Positions 27,153-35,659 of a stretch of DNA of 64,000 nt are shown one piece after another. Origin of the DNA: Tunicatimonas pelagia (GTDB lineage Bacteria; Bacteroidota; Bacteroidia; Cytophagales; Cyclobacteriaceae); assembly GCF_030506325.1 (NCBI RefSeq), contig NZ_CP120683.1:4849001-4913000 (forward strand). Direction: 5' to 3'. Within the stretch, counting starts at the first letter, position 1. Every line of letters begins with the position of its first letter. The notes below the pieces were generated by a model. The model was not told the origin of the DNA, did not search any database, and saw nothing but the letters and a program-made list of their open reading frames with translations. The translations under genes were made by a program, and so were the position numbers.

Positions 27153-28225
27153 GATACGGCCGGGGTTGGTATTTGCTGACGTAACCAGTCAGTAAAGGTG
27201 GTATTGTCTGGTAAAAAGTGCGTTTGAATGGGGATGTAAAAGAGCGGTAATTGTTGCCATTGCTGCGTGAGTGAACCGCTAATCATTTTTACCATATCCT
27301 TTTCGGTGGTCATAAAGCAAACGTTTTGGGCTTGAGCGCGCTTGCGAAGGTTTTCAATATCTTTTTCCGTATAACGGTGATGATCGGCAAAAGTAATATA
27401 TTCTTGGGTAAGAAAATGATGTTGTACGTATTGTTGAAATAATTTGGGGCGAGCAATGCCGGAGAAAGCAATCACTTTTTCCTTCATCTCGCTTCCCTCA
27501 AACACAGGTTGTGGGTCGGCGTAGCGAATTCCGCTAAAAAAAATTGGAGTGTTTGGCTGGGTGTACCGTGAAATCTGAGTGGTGACCTCATCTCTTTGAG
27601 TAGAACTCAACTCATTCGGGCACTTCGTCACAATTACAGCATCAGCTCGCTTGGCCCCCGATCGCCCTTCCCGCAGTCTCCCGGCCGGAAGCACCCTGTC
27701 GTGATAAAATGGACGGTCAAAAGAGGTAAGCAGTAAATTTAGGTTGCGGGCGATAGACCGATGCTGGTAAGCATCATCCAGTAAGACTATCTCCGTTTCA
27801 GGGTGGTGGTGCATAATTTCGGGCACACCTAGCACTCGCTCTTCGGCAACCGCTACCACCGCGGGTTGCTGCTGGTATTTCCGATAAAACTGGTACGGTT
27901 CATCGCCCAGCGTTTCGGCTGAGTCTTCACCCGTAGCCAACCGCACTCCCCGGGTTTTCCGTCCGTAGCCCCGGCTCAGTATTGCCACAGCATAACTCTC
28001 TCGTAATAACCAATCGGTCAGAAACTCAATCATCGGTGATTTTCCGGTGCCACCTACACTCAGGTTGCCAACACTAATGATAAAGGGAGTAAAATCCAGC
28101 GTTTTCTTGTAATTGGTGTCGTACAGGTAGTTGCGAAAGCGGGTAATGCTTTTGTACAATACGGCAAACGGCCAAAGTAGAACTTGGCTAACAGTGAGAA
28201 CAAATGGTTTGAAAGAATTTACCAA
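27149..28225 (-). CDS. lpxK: Tetraacyldisaccharide 4'-kinase
   Basis: The 358-residue LpxK phosphorylates the 4'-position of lipid A disaccharide at the inner membrane, giving lipid IVA. The N-terminal membrane-association helix (LLWPFAVLYKSITRFRNYLY) is followed by a P-loop with the usual spacing, GNLSVGGTGKSP at 53-64, then SRGYGRKT, GDEPYQF, LLDDAYQHRSIARNLNLLL and the PAGRLREG segment, all standard for the family. The start appears to be TTG at 28223-28225, as no ATG lies between it and the first helix. It overlaps the porin gene by 4 bp. lpxA and lpxC are near the right edge, in a different operon. Confidence 0.93.
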   Translation of the reverse strand: MVNSFKPFVLTVSQVLLWPFAVLYKSITRFRNYLYDTNYKKTLDFTPFIISVGNLSVGGTGKSPMIEFLTDWLLRESYAVAILSRGYGRKTRGVRLATGEDSAETLGDEPYQFYRKYQQQPAVVAVAEERVLGVPEIMHHHPETEIVLLDDAYQHRSIARNLNLLLTSFDRPFYHDRVLPAGRLREGRSGAKRADAVIVTKCPNELSSTQRDEVTTQISRYTQPNTPIFFSGIRYADPQPVFEGSEMKEKVIAFSGIARPKLFQQYVQHHFLTQEYITFADHHRYTEKDIENLRKRAQAQNVCFMTTEKDMVKMISGSLTQQWQQLPLFYIPIQTHFLPDNTTFTDWLRQQIPTPAVS

Positions 28226-28266
28226 GGGTAGGGGATGATGCTAAACTTTGGGTTCTTTAAGAAAAT

Positions 28267-28449
28267 TTATCGCCAGACGGTCAGATGAGAAACGACCTCG
28301 GCTACACTATGCAAATTCGGCGTAGGGCGGGTGAACGCTTCTTCTTCGCTAATCACACCAAGTTTTCGGCTAAAATTCGCTCCCATCCAGTTCTTGCCAC
28401 CCTGAATATCCTTTAGTTGCTTGATTATGTCTTCGATGAGAACTTTCAC
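28267..28449 (-). pseudogene. N-terminal fragment of a DinB-like protein
   Basis: This frame gives 60 residues beginning MKVLIEDIIKQLKDIQGGKN and ending in HSVAEVVSHLTVWR, the pattern of the first two helices of DinB/YfiT-like four-helix-bundle proteins (the H of the metal site lies in VSHLTVWR). The family is normally 150 to 170 residues. Here a TAA follows directly and the next 41 bp up to the lpxK start contain nothing that continues the protein. It is best treated as a truncated remnant, although a short product could still be made. The remaining sequence would have been removed by a deletion that brought lpxK close. Confidence 0.6.
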
Positions 28450-28585
28450 TCCTACAAGAATCGTTAATTTTACGTGAAGTAAGCAAAAGCTGTTAGTAAA
28501 ATCAATGACATCAGCTAGCAGAACTTGCTTTGTAAGTAGCTGATCTTACTGTAATGCGCCTGAGAAAAGTAAAATCTAACAGATT

Positions 28586-28798
28586 ATGGGTACAGGAATG
28601 TTAATTTATTATGTGGTATTTGCTTCCCAAAGGATGAGTAATTCTACTACTCTGTTATCGAGTATCGGAGGACAGGAACCGAGCGTGAATAAGCAATGGG
28701 ACTATATTTTTTCCGATCCTACGTATCTACTCATTGTAGTTGTAGCTGTTTTTTTGAATATAGTTCTACTGCGAAAACTCATCAGAAAGGAACTGTAA
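28586..28798 (+). CDS. Small predicted membrane protein
   Basis: An ATG at 28586 opens a 70-residue product: a short hydrophobic N-terminus (GMLIYYVVFASQ), a polar middle with SNSTTLLSSIGGQEP and a clear transmembrane helix near the end (YLLIVVVAVFLNIVLL) followed by a basic cap RKLIRKEL, consistent with a type of inner-membrane miniprotein. I do not recognise a family. It precedes the DUF2007 gene by 67 bp on the same strand and could share its transcript. Absence of a known homologue and the small size keep confidence moderate. Confidence 0.45.
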   Translation: MGTGMLIYYVVFASQRMSNSTTLLSSIGGQEPSVNKQWDYIFSDPTYLLIVVVAVFLNIVLLRKLIRKEL

Positions 28799-28865
28799 AA
28801 TTCACTGTACTTATTATCTAGAAATCACTCTCTTTTAGAGGGAATGTTGCACAAAAAATTAAAAC

Positions 28866-29273
28866 TTGGAATTAGTAACGATAAAAACTTTTGATAATCC
28901 AATTGAGGCTCATCTGATGAAGTCTAAGCTTGAGAACGAAAACATCACCTGTTTCTTATTCGATGAAAATATCGTTGGGCTAAATCCTCTGTACAACATT
29001 ACTGTTGGGGGAGTAAAACTAAAAGTTAGTAAAATTGATCTTGACGAAGCAGCTACAATTATTGAGGAAACCATAAATTCTCCACTAACAAATGACCAAG
29101 GTGAGATTATTCAATGTCCCAATTGCCAGTCTGAAGATATTTATAGTGGATTTAAGTCTATGAAAGGAACAAAAGGGATTTTATCGGCAATAACCTCTTT
29201 TTTATTGATGGTTTTTCCTATTTACTACAAAACTGTCTACAAATGTAAATCGTGCGGAAATGAATTTAAATAG
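28866..29273 (+). CDS. DUF2007 domain protein with C-terminal membrane segment and zinc ribbon
   Basis: The 135-residue product starts with TTG at 28866; the first residues, MELVTIKTFDNPIEAHLMKS, match the usual beginning of the DUF2007 fold, so the non-ATG start is favoured. This domain (about 1-75) is a small ferredoxin-like fold often called a putative signal-transducing domain. It is followed by CPNCQSEDIYSG (first cysteine pair near 91-94), a hydrophobic segment (AITSFLLMVFPIYY) and CKSCGNEF as second pair, so the ribbon is split by a membrane-dipping helix. Function is unknown. Its 3' end is overlapped by a decayed frame on the opposite strand. Confidence 0.75.
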   Translation: MELVTIKTFDNPIEAHLMKSKLENENITCFLFDENIVGLNPLYNITVGGVKLKVSKIDLDEAATIIEETINSPLTNDQGEIIQCPNCQSEDIYSGFKSMKGTKGILSAITSFLLMVFPIYYKTVYKCKSCGNEFK

Positions 29274-29437
29274 TTATAACGTATGGGAAGGGAAGTGTTT
29301 TTGTTAGGAGCTAAAGTTACTTCTTCCCGAAAAGCCCGCACCATCTTGAGCAAAGAAGGTAGATATTCTGCCGGAACTTGCTCCAGTTCACCGATGACCA
29401 GCGTATATATCGGATTCTTAAAACTTATGCTTTTGTT
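29237..29437 (-). pseudogene. Startless ORF remnant, antitoxin-like helical protein
   Basis: Between an in-frame TAA just upstream of 29437 and a TAG at 29237-29239, the minus strand encodes about 66 residues with protein-like composition: NPIYTLVIGELEQVPAEYLP followed by SLLKMVRAFREEVTLAPN. No ATG, GTG or TTG lies at a sensible place before the conserved-looking part. The helical LEQVPAEYLPSLLKMVRAF segment resembles small antitoxin-like proteins of Bacteroidota and Cyanobacteria, but I cannot name the family. It is the only coding-like content I see in the 367-bp gap 29274-29640; the rest is AT-rich and holds no clear signal. Confidence 0.35.
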
Positions 29438-29640
29438 TTAACCGTTGATGTAAGAATCTGCAATAGAGGATATTCCGATAAACTTCTAAGGTTTGTGACA
29501 TCATGAACCTCGGGGTAAATAATTATCAGAATAAGGTTTAATTAATGGATAAGGTTCAGGAGTACTAACCGGAGTTAGTACGATGGCTATTCTTCATTAC
29601 ACAACTTTTGTACCTTCGTTTTTCTCAAAACAGGCAAATT

Positions 29641-30738
29641 ATGACCCAAATACGCGACGTAACCACCTATCTGGAAACTATCGCCCCGCGCAGCTACCAA
29701 GAATCGTATGATAATGCCGGACTGCTTACCGGAAATCCGCAAGCAGAAGTGCAAGGTGTTTTAGTCAGTCTGGATGCCATTGAGAGTGTGGTGGATGAAG
29801 CCATTGAGCAGAACTGTAATCTGATTGTTGCCCACCATCCTATTATTTTCCGAGGGCTGAAAAGCCTGACGGGGCGCAATTATATTGAGCGGACAATTAT
29901 CAAAGCAATCAAGAATGATATTGCCATCTACGCTATCCACACCAATTTAGATAATGTATCCAACGGCGTGAATGCCAAGATTACTGAAAAGCTCGGGCTA
30001 CAGCAAACTCGCGTACTGGTTCCCAAACCCCAAATCCTGCGGAAGCTTACCACCTTTGTGCCCCCCGAAAATGCGGAAGCAGTGCTCAATGCGCTTAGTG
30101 CAGCTGGGGCGGGCAATATTGGCAATTACCAAAACTGTAGCTTTCAGGTGAGCGGCATCGGAACGTTTCAGCCCAATGAGCAGGCCAATCCGCACATTGG
30201 TGAAGCGGGAAAGCTAGAGCGGGTGGACGAACAACGCATTGAGGTGATTTTACCGAACCATCTAACCAATCGTGTACTTCAAGCCTTGCGGAAAGTGCAT
30301 CCTTACGAAGAAGTGGCGTATTATCTACACAATTTAGAAAATGAAAACCAGGAAGTAGGTTCGGGTATGATTGGGCAACTAGCGGAAGCGATGCCATCCG
30401 CTGACTTCCTGAAATATCTCAAAACTCAAATGAACTTGTCGGTTATTCGGCATACCGCAGTTCTTGATCGTCCGGTGCAAACGGTAGCGGTTTGCGGCGG
30501 AGCAGGGAGCTTTTTGCTACCGCAGGCTATCCGGCAGGGCGCTGATGTTTTTGTGACGGCTGATTTTAAGTATCACGAATTTTTTGATGCCGATGGCCAC
30601 CTGATGATCGCTGATATTGGGCACTACGAAAGCGAGGTTTACACAAAAGAGCTGATCCAGGAATTTTTATGCAAAAAATTTGTTAATTTTGCAGTTCGTT
30701 TGGCGAAGGCCAACACCAATCCCGTTTTTTACACATAA
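29641..30738 (+). CDS. Nif3-like dinuclear metal-centre protein
   Basis: From the ATG at 29641 the product has 365 residues, matching the long Nif3/YqfO form with an inserted PII-like domain. The metal-ligand motifs VAHHPIIFRGLKSL (about 62-75), AIHTNLDNVSNGVN (about 98-111) and, near the end, GHYESEVYTKE are conserved, together with the NAGLLTG start segment. The middle (about 125-225) is the YqfO-type insertion with FVPPENAEAVLNALSAAGAG. Members form hexameric rings with a two-metal site; roles in GTP cyclohydrolase-like or metal-handling reactions have been proposed but none is settled. The coiled-coil gene follows 8 bp later, a pairing seen often in other bacteria. Confidence 0.92.
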   Translation: MTQIRDVTTYLETIAPRSYQESYDNAGLLTGNPQAEVQGVLVSLDAIESVVDEAIEQNCNLIVAHHPIIFRGLKSLTGRNYIERTIIKAIKNDIAIYAIHTNLDNVSNGVNAKITEKLGLQQTRVLVPKPQILRKLTTFVPPENAEAVLNALSAAGAGNIGNYQNCSFQVSGIGTFQPNEQANPHIGEAGKLERVDEQRIEVILPNHLTNRVLQALRKVHPYEEVAYYLHNLENENQEVGSGMIGQLAEAMPSADFLKYLKTQMNLSVIRHTAVLDRPVQTVAVCGGAGSFLLPQAIRQGADVFVTADFKYHEFFDADGHLMIADIGHYESEVYTKELIQEFLCKKFVNFAVRLAKANTNPVFYT

Positions 30739-30746
30739 AATTACGT

Positions 30747-31547
30747 ATGGAAAGCACCACCACGCAGCAAAAAACCGTAGCCGAAAAGCTAGATATGCTG
30801 ATGAAGCTACAGAATATTGACCTGGAGTTAGACGAGATCAAAAAGATACGAGGCGCACTGCCCGAAGAAGTGAGCGACTTGGAAGATGAGATTGCGGGTT
30901 ATCAGACCCGGCACGATAAGTACGTAGGCGACGTAGAGCAGCTAGAGCAAGATATTGAGAACAACAAACTGGCAATTAAAGAGGCTGAGGGGCTGATTAA
31001 GAAGTACGAAGAGCAGCAGATGAACGTGCGGAACAACCGCGAGTACGATGCTATCACCAAGGAGATTGAACTACAGAATTTGGAAATTCAAATCTCGGAA
31101 AAGCGTACTAAAGAGGCGTACGCTAAAATTGATCAAACTAAGGAGCAGGTAGAAGATACCAAAGCACTAATTGATCAGCGCCAAAAAGATTTGGAAAGCA
31201 AGCGAAAAGAACTGGAAACTATTGTAGCTGAAAGCGAAGAAGACGAGAAGAAGCTGTTAGACGAGCGCGCTAAAGTGGCCGGAGAGATTAGTGAAATAGA
31301 CCGCAAACTACTCAACTACTACGAAAAGCTACGGAACAGTCTGTCTAATGGCCTGGCCGTGGTAAAAGTAGTACGCGGTGCTGCCGAGGGTTGTAACATC
31401 ATTATCCCTCCTCAGCGTATTGTGGAGATCAGAGAGCGCAAGCGCATTATCTTCGATGAATATTCAGGGCGCATTTTGGCTGATGTGGAAGAAGAAGTAG
31501 TAGTAGAAGAGCCTAAGCCTAAGCGAGGCCGTCGGAAATCTTCTTAA
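30747..31547 (+). CDS. Coiled-coil protein of the C4 zinc-ribbon (CT398-like) family, with degenerate ribbon
   Basis: The 266-residue protein is a long antiparallel coiled coil from about 15 to 200, then the region that is normally a four-cysteine ribbon and finally a basic, disordered tail (PKPKRGRRKSS). In usual members the ribbon reads G-G-C-x-x-x-I-P-P-Q-R and C-E-x-C-G-R-I-L. Here only one cysteine remains, in EGCNIIIPPQRIVEIRERKR, and the second pair has become FDEYSGRILAD, so zinc binding is probably lost while the fold outline (IPPQR, GRIL) is kept. These proteins have been linked to nucleic-acid handling and to flagellar/secretion assembly in Chlamydia. It follows nif3 by 8 bp and is ended by a good terminator. 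Confidence 0.85.
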   Translation: MESTTTQQKTVAEKLDMLMKLQNIDLELDEIKKIRGALPEEVSDLEDEIAGYQTRHDKYVGDVEQLEQDIENNKLAIKEAEGLIKKYEEQQMNVRNNREYDAITKEIELQNLEIQISEKRTKEAYAKIDQTKEQVEDTKALIDQRQKDLESKRKELETIVAESEEDEKKLLDERAKVAGEISEIDRKLLNYYEKLRNSLSNGLAVVKVVRGAAEGCNIIIPPQRIVEIRERKRIIFDEYSGRILADVEEEVVVEEPKPKRGRRKSS

Positions 31548-31569
31548 AATTGAGAATACACAAATACTG

Positions 31570-31599
31570 AAAAGGGAGCTTATAAGGCTGCCTTTTTTT
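31570..31599 (+). terminator. Rho-independent terminator after the nif3 unit
   Basis: aaaagggagc (31570-31579) pairs with gctgcctttt (31587-31596), one mismatch, around a 7-nt loop, and the stem runs straight into a T-tract ending at 31599. It lies 23 bp after the stop of the coiled-coil gene. Confidence 0.8.
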
Positions 31600-31811
31600 G
31601 TTCGAGCTTACAGGTTCGCAGGGACTGACTACTATGTTTATGTGTTCTCTTATTCCGAGCATCTACAAATACTTGAACGCTAAAATATGTACGAAAACGG
31701 ACAATTATGCTCGCTTTCGTACAATTTGCCGGAGTATTAGTACCTTTATTGAGATAAAAAACGCTTGGCATATAACTTGCACCATTGCTGAGCAACAGAC
31801 CTACTCACAAT

Positions 31812-32438
31812 ATGCTCATAACTGGTACTGTACCAAACCATCTAGTGTGGCGAGTTTATTATTGGTTCATACGCAGCAAGCTGACAACCAATTTATCATC
31901 TACCTCAATTTCCCAATCAGTTGATTCCTCATCGCCAGAATCCTCAGTAGAAAAATACTTTCGTGTGTACTACGGCCCACTTTGCCAAACGGTATACAAA
32001 ATGGTGCGAAGCTCCGCTGTTGCGGAGGATATCGTTCAGGATGTATTTTTAAAGGTGTGGAATAATCGTACTCAACTAGATGAGCAGAAGTCGGTGAAAG
32101 CCTATCTGTATCGAGCTGCTATCAATACTACGCTTAATTACCTGGAAAAAACAAAACCCCAAACTACCTTGGGTGATGAATACGAGAACCAAGTAGGCAT
32201 CAATACTATTGATGAGTCCGTTGCCTATCAAGAGACCGAACAGCGTATTCGCGCAGCTATTGATACCTTGCCCCCGAAATGCAAAGTAGTGTTTACCCTA
32301 AGTCGCTTTGAAGAACAAAGCTACGCCGAGATTGCCCAAACGCTCAGCATCTCCGTAAAATCGGTGGAGAAGCACATGGGGAAAGCGCTTAAAATCTTGC
32401 GAGAGCAACTCAAAGATTACTTTCAATCAACTCTTTAA
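31812..32438 (+). CDS. ECF sigma factor of FecI type
   Basis: The 208-residue product from the ATG at 31812 (an in-frame TTG lies at 31785) contains a sigma-70 region 2 with YGPLCQTVYKMV and DIVQDVFLKVWNN near 64-98, and a region 4 with LPPKCKVVFTLSRFEEQSYA and the helix-turn-helix AEIAQTLSISVKSVEKHMGK near 150-190. The V-F-x-L-S-R-F-E-x-x-S-Y-x-E-I-A pattern is typical of the Bacteroidota FecI subgroup. It should direct RNA polymerase to the downstream receptor operon when released by the FecR protein. The first 40 residues are unusual for the family, so the true start may lie later; there is no in-frame ATG before region 2. FecR follows after 67 bp. Confidence 0.9.
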   Translation: MLITGTVPNHLVWRVYYWFIRSKLTTNLSSTSISQSVDSSSPESSVEKYFRVYYGPLCQTVYKMVRSSAVAEDIVQDVFLKVWNNRTQLDEQKSVKAYLYRAAINTTLNYLEKTKPQTTLGDEYENQVGINTIDESVAYQETEQRIRAAIDTLPPKCKVVFTLSRFEEQSYAEIAQTLSISVKSVEKHMGKALKILREQLKDYFQSTL

Positions 32439-32505
32439 AAAAATTTTCGGCGAATAGGTAGGGTAGCCGTCTACTTGTCGGTAATAGTAATAGTTGGTAC
32501 GATAC

Positions 32506-33528
32506 ATGGGAAAGCCCAATGACGATATCTGGACATTAGTTGCCAAGCAGGTTACGGGTGAGTTAACCAAAGAAGAGGCTGAGCAATTAGCTGACTGGCA
32601 GCAAAAGCGTCCGGAAAATGAAGCTACGGTTGAGCAGGTAAAAGAGCTTTGGCGTGAAAGTAAGCAAGGCGAACCTTTCTATGAACCAGATATAGAAGAA
32701 GGTTGGCAACGCTTTCTGTTTCGGAGCGAGCAGCAGACGGTAAGCTACTCTGCTGGCACGGGTACCACTCGTCAATCTAAATTGCGAAGCCTAGTTTGGT
32801 GGCCAGGGGTGGCGGCTTCAATCACACTGTTGCTCGCGCTAAGTTGGCTGTGGTATAACCGTAGCCCAGAAGCTAACTGGCAGGAGTTTGCGGTAGTCAA
32901 CGGGGAAACTACCCAGCTAACGTTGCCCGATAGTAGTCAGGTTTGGTTGAATAGCAACAGCACTTTACGCTACGCCGATAATTTTAACGTAGAAAACCGC
33001 ATAGTATACCTGGAGGGAGAAGCCTTCTTTGATGTAAAACAAGCCGAAGGAAGGCGGTTTACCATCTTCAGCGAAGGAGCTAAAACTGAGGTGATTGGCA
33101 CTTCCTTTAATCTGGAAGCTTACCCCAAAATGCCCGTAGCCGTGCAGGTAGTGAGTGGGAGAGTAGCGTTCTCGTCCACCAATGAGGATGATGCGGTTTT
33201 TTTGGAACCTGGTGAAGAGGCCGTGCTAACTGAACATACGGCTATTGTTCAGAAGCGAGAAATCAGTAATCCTAACTTTCGTGCCTGGCAAAACAACGTA
33301 CTAACATTCAATAATACCGATTTACAGCAAATTGCTCATCAGATGGAAGAGCACTTTGGAATTACCATTAATCTGGCTGAACCAGCCCTCGCTAACTGTC
33401 GCTACACGGCTACTTTCGAGGGAGCGACTCCCGAATCAGTACTAACCACTTTATCAGCCATTGGCAATTTATCGTACCAACAGCAAGGCAAGCAGTATAC
33501 CCTGAGTGGGGCGGGCTGCCAAAAATGA
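32506..33528 (+). CDS. FecR-type anti-sigma factor
   Basis: From the ATG at 32506 the product has 340 residues. The cytoplasmic N-terminus (about 1-90) carries the sigma-binding FecR_N-like helices with W-x-x-V-A-K-Q-V and DWQQKRPENEATVEQVKELW. One transmembrane helix (ASITLLLALSWLWY) follows near 100-116, and then the periplasmic FecR domain with TTQLTLPDSSQVWLNSNSTL and IVYLEGEAFFDV, and the terminal DUF4974-type domain with FNNTDLQQIAHQMEEHFGIT, an STN-like fold. It transmits the receptor signal across the inner membrane to the sigma factor upstream. The order sigma, FecR, STN protein, receptor makes this a complete cell-surface signalling unit. Confidence 0.93.
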   Translation: MGKPNDDIWTLVAKQVTGELTKEEAEQLADWQQKRPENEATVEQVKELWRESKQGEPFYEPDIEEGWQRFLFRSEQQTVSYSAGTGTTRQSKLRSLVWWPGVAASITLLLALSWLWYNRSPEANWQEFAVVNGETTQLTLPDSSQVWLNSNSTLRYADNFNVENRIVYLEGEAFFDVKQAEGRRFTIFSEGAKTEVIGTSFNLEAYPKMPVAVQVVSGRVAFSSTNEDDAVFLEPGEEAVLTEHTAIVQKREISNPNFRAWQNNVLTFNNTDLQQIAHQMEEHFGITINLAEPALANCRYTATFEGATPESVLTTLSAIGNLSYQQQGKQYTLSGAGCQK

Positions 33529-33551
33529 TCTTCAGCATTTAAACACTAAAA

Positions 33552-35588
33552 GTGATGACAACTTCATTATACTCCTTCGTGGGAGGACTGCTACTACTAT
33601 GCATAAGCAGTTTTTACCCACCTCAAACTGATATTCTCCGACAAAAAGTATCAGCTACTTATCAGAATGCTACTTTGCAAGAGGTGCTGATTGACCTTCA
33701 GCAGCGGTATGGGCTAAAATTTGCCTATCTCAACAACGAGTTACCCAATGGATTATCCGTTACGTTAAACTTTGAAAATGTGCCTTTGGGCAAAGTGTTG
33801 GATACGGTTCTGAGCGATACTTCTCTTTCTTACCAGTTAGTAGATGATCAGATCGTACTAAAAAATATCCCGGAGAAGCAAGAAACCCGGACACCAGCTC
33901 CAGAGATAGAGAAAAACACTACTCCTAATCAATCCTCTAGCACCAGTACTGCTCCCACTAGTGCTTCTGATGCTGAGCTAACTACATCTACCGAAACGGA
34001 CGTATCACCTCTCATAGAAGAGGAGTCATCTACCGAAGATAGTGTGCCTAATAGCCAATCACCAGATGAGGTTTTCTCAGGTAACAATGTCTCTAACGAC
34101 CTTACTCAAGGAGAAGAAATTCTACAGGAGGAAACCACAAAAAAACCAACCGAAGAAACTACCGTTGCCAACCAACCAAATCCAGTTACTGAAGCCGACA
34201 CTGTATCAGAAACTATAACGGAGAAAGTCCCTCTGGTTGAGAAAAAAGTGGAAAGCAATCAGCCGGAAAAGAATCAAGCTAGTGAGTCAGATAAAACGCC
34301 TGTCTCTGACAAAATCACTCGAGAAATTCGGCAAGGGATGAATCATGCGATTTTTAATAATTTGCCCGAAGAATCGTCTTACGAAACGAGACCGTTCCAC
34401 GTTGGATTGATTTATCCGCTGAGTACCAACGGAATTAATGCTGGTCAGTATGTCAACCGGATATCGCTGCATGCCCTCATTGGCTACTCTGCCGGATTGA
34501 ATGGCGTAGAAGCTTCTGGCTTTGGTAATATAGAAAATGATTTTGTGAGTGGAGTTCAGGCTGCCGGCTTTTTTAATTTGGTAAAGAACAGGGTAAACGG
34601 TGTACAGGCTGCCGGCTTTGCAAATCTGAATGGTGGTGTTCTGGAGGGGGGGCAGTTTACGGGGTTCCTGAATACAAACCTTGACTCCTTGGAAGGCGTA
34701 CAAGGTGCAGGTTTCTTAAACCTATCAACGGGCTATACTGACGGAGTGCAAGGAGCCGGATTTGCCAATATTATAACTCAAGACGCTCACGCCGTACAAG
34801 CTGCTGGTTTTGCTAATATAGCAACTAGTCGCATGAAAGGGGGGCAGTTTGCCGGGTTTGGAAATTACGCTCACAGTGTAGACGGAGCGCAGATTGCCGG
34901 TTTCACCAATGTAGCTACCGGAGATGTGAATGGCTTTCAAGCAAGCGGGTTTCTCAATGTTGCGCGACATGTAAAAGGAGTACAGCTTAGTTTTCTCAAT
35001 GTAGCGGATAGTATTGATGGGGTACCTATCGGCTTTTTGAGCATCGTTCGTAAAAATGGCTACCGCGCGCTAGAAGTTTGGGGAGGCGAAGCCCTGCACG
35101 CCAATGTGGCTTTTAAAATAGGAGTACGAAAGTTTTATAACATTTTCTCCTTTGGCTCGCAGTTTGCTGACACTGACTTTCGCTACGGATTGGGCTACGG
35201 AGTGGGGCATGTTACTGCACTCTCGCCTACCGTTGATCTCTCGCTCGATCTGCTATCTCAGCAAATTTACGAAGAAGATAATTGGATATTTAGTAACAAT
35301 CAGAAACTCAATCTACTGAATACATTTAGAATCGGATTCTCTAAACAGCTCTCTCAGAACTTCGCCTTATTTGCTGCGCCTACATTCAATGTGCTGGTAT
35401 CGGAAATTAGAAATGGAGACGGAACCATCGGTAGTAATCTAGCACCCTACAGATTGTTTAACCAAACCTACGATGGCAGAACGAACACACCAAGCATACC
35501 AGATATACCAGGAGAACCTACCAGATTTCAGCAAGGCCGAACTAATGTGCAAATGTGGGTAGGCTTTAACGTAGGCCTTCGCTTTTAA
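33552..35588 (+). CDS. STN-domain protein with 16-residue GVQAAGF repeats and a C-terminal barrel-like domain
   Basis: The 678-residue protein has a signal peptide (1 to about 20), then a secretin/TonB short N-terminal (STN) domain at about 28-103, recognisable in VSATYQNATLQEVLIDLQQR, FENVPLGKVLDTVLSD and SYQLVDDQIVLK. A long disordered linker rich in T, S, E and P follows (about 105-260). Residues 318 to about 499 are some twelve tandem repeats of 14 to 16 residues with the consensus G-V-Q-A-A-G-F-x-N-[LIV]. The last 180 residues are aromatic-alternating and end in VGFNVGLRF, as an outer-membrane barrel does. Repeats of this kind are known as LA_2272-like surface repeats. It sits 23 bp after FecR and ahead of a TonB receptor that lacks its own STN domain. 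Confidence 0.8.
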   Translation: MMTTSLYSFVGGLLLLCISSFYPPQTDILRQKVSATYQNATLQEVLIDLQQRYGLKFAYLNNELPNGLSVTLNFENVPLGKVLDTVLSDTSLSYQLVDDQIVLKNIPEKQETRTPAPEIEKNTTPNQSSSTSTAPTSASDAELTTSTETDVSPLIEEESSTEDSVPNSQSPDEVFSGNNVSNDLTQGEEILQEETTKKPTEETTVANQPNPVTEADTVSETITEKVPLVEKKVESNQPEKNQASESDKTPVSDKITREIRQGMNHAIFNNLPEESSYETRPFHVGLIYPLSTNGINAGQYVNRISLHALIGYSAGLNGVEASGFGNIENDFVSGVQAAGFFNLVKNRVNGVQAAGFANLNGGVLEGGQFTGFLNTNLDSLEGVQGAGFLNLSTGYTDGVQGAGFANIITQDAHAVQAAGFANIATSRMKGGQFAGFGNYAHSVDGAQIAGFTNVATGDVNGFQASGFLNVARHVKGVQLSFLNVADSIDGVPIGFLSIVRKNGYRALEVWGGEALHANVAFKIGVRKFYNIFSFGSQFADTDFRYGLGYGVGHVTALSPTVDLSLDLLSQQIYEEDNWIFSNNQKLNLLNTFRIGFSKQLSQNFALFAAPTFNVLVSEIRNGDGTIGSNLAPYRLFNQTYDGRTNTPSIPDIPGEPTRFQQGRTNVQMWVGFNVGLRF

Positions 35589-35659
35589 TTATTCCACTTA
35601 ATGTTCGCATTATCACTTTTCCACTTTCAATTCTCTGTTATTCATTTTCAATTGTTTTC

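Noticed and set aside
31598-31924. 108-codon frame upstream of the ECF sigma gene
   Set aside because: It overlaps the start of the sigma gene in another frame and has an unlikely residue pattern with many C and T; a terminator lies at its beginning.
34503-35049. Regularly spaced repeats resembling a CRISPR array
   Set aside because: The period is 16 codons in frame and the variation is at third positions and loop residues; it is a protein repeat.
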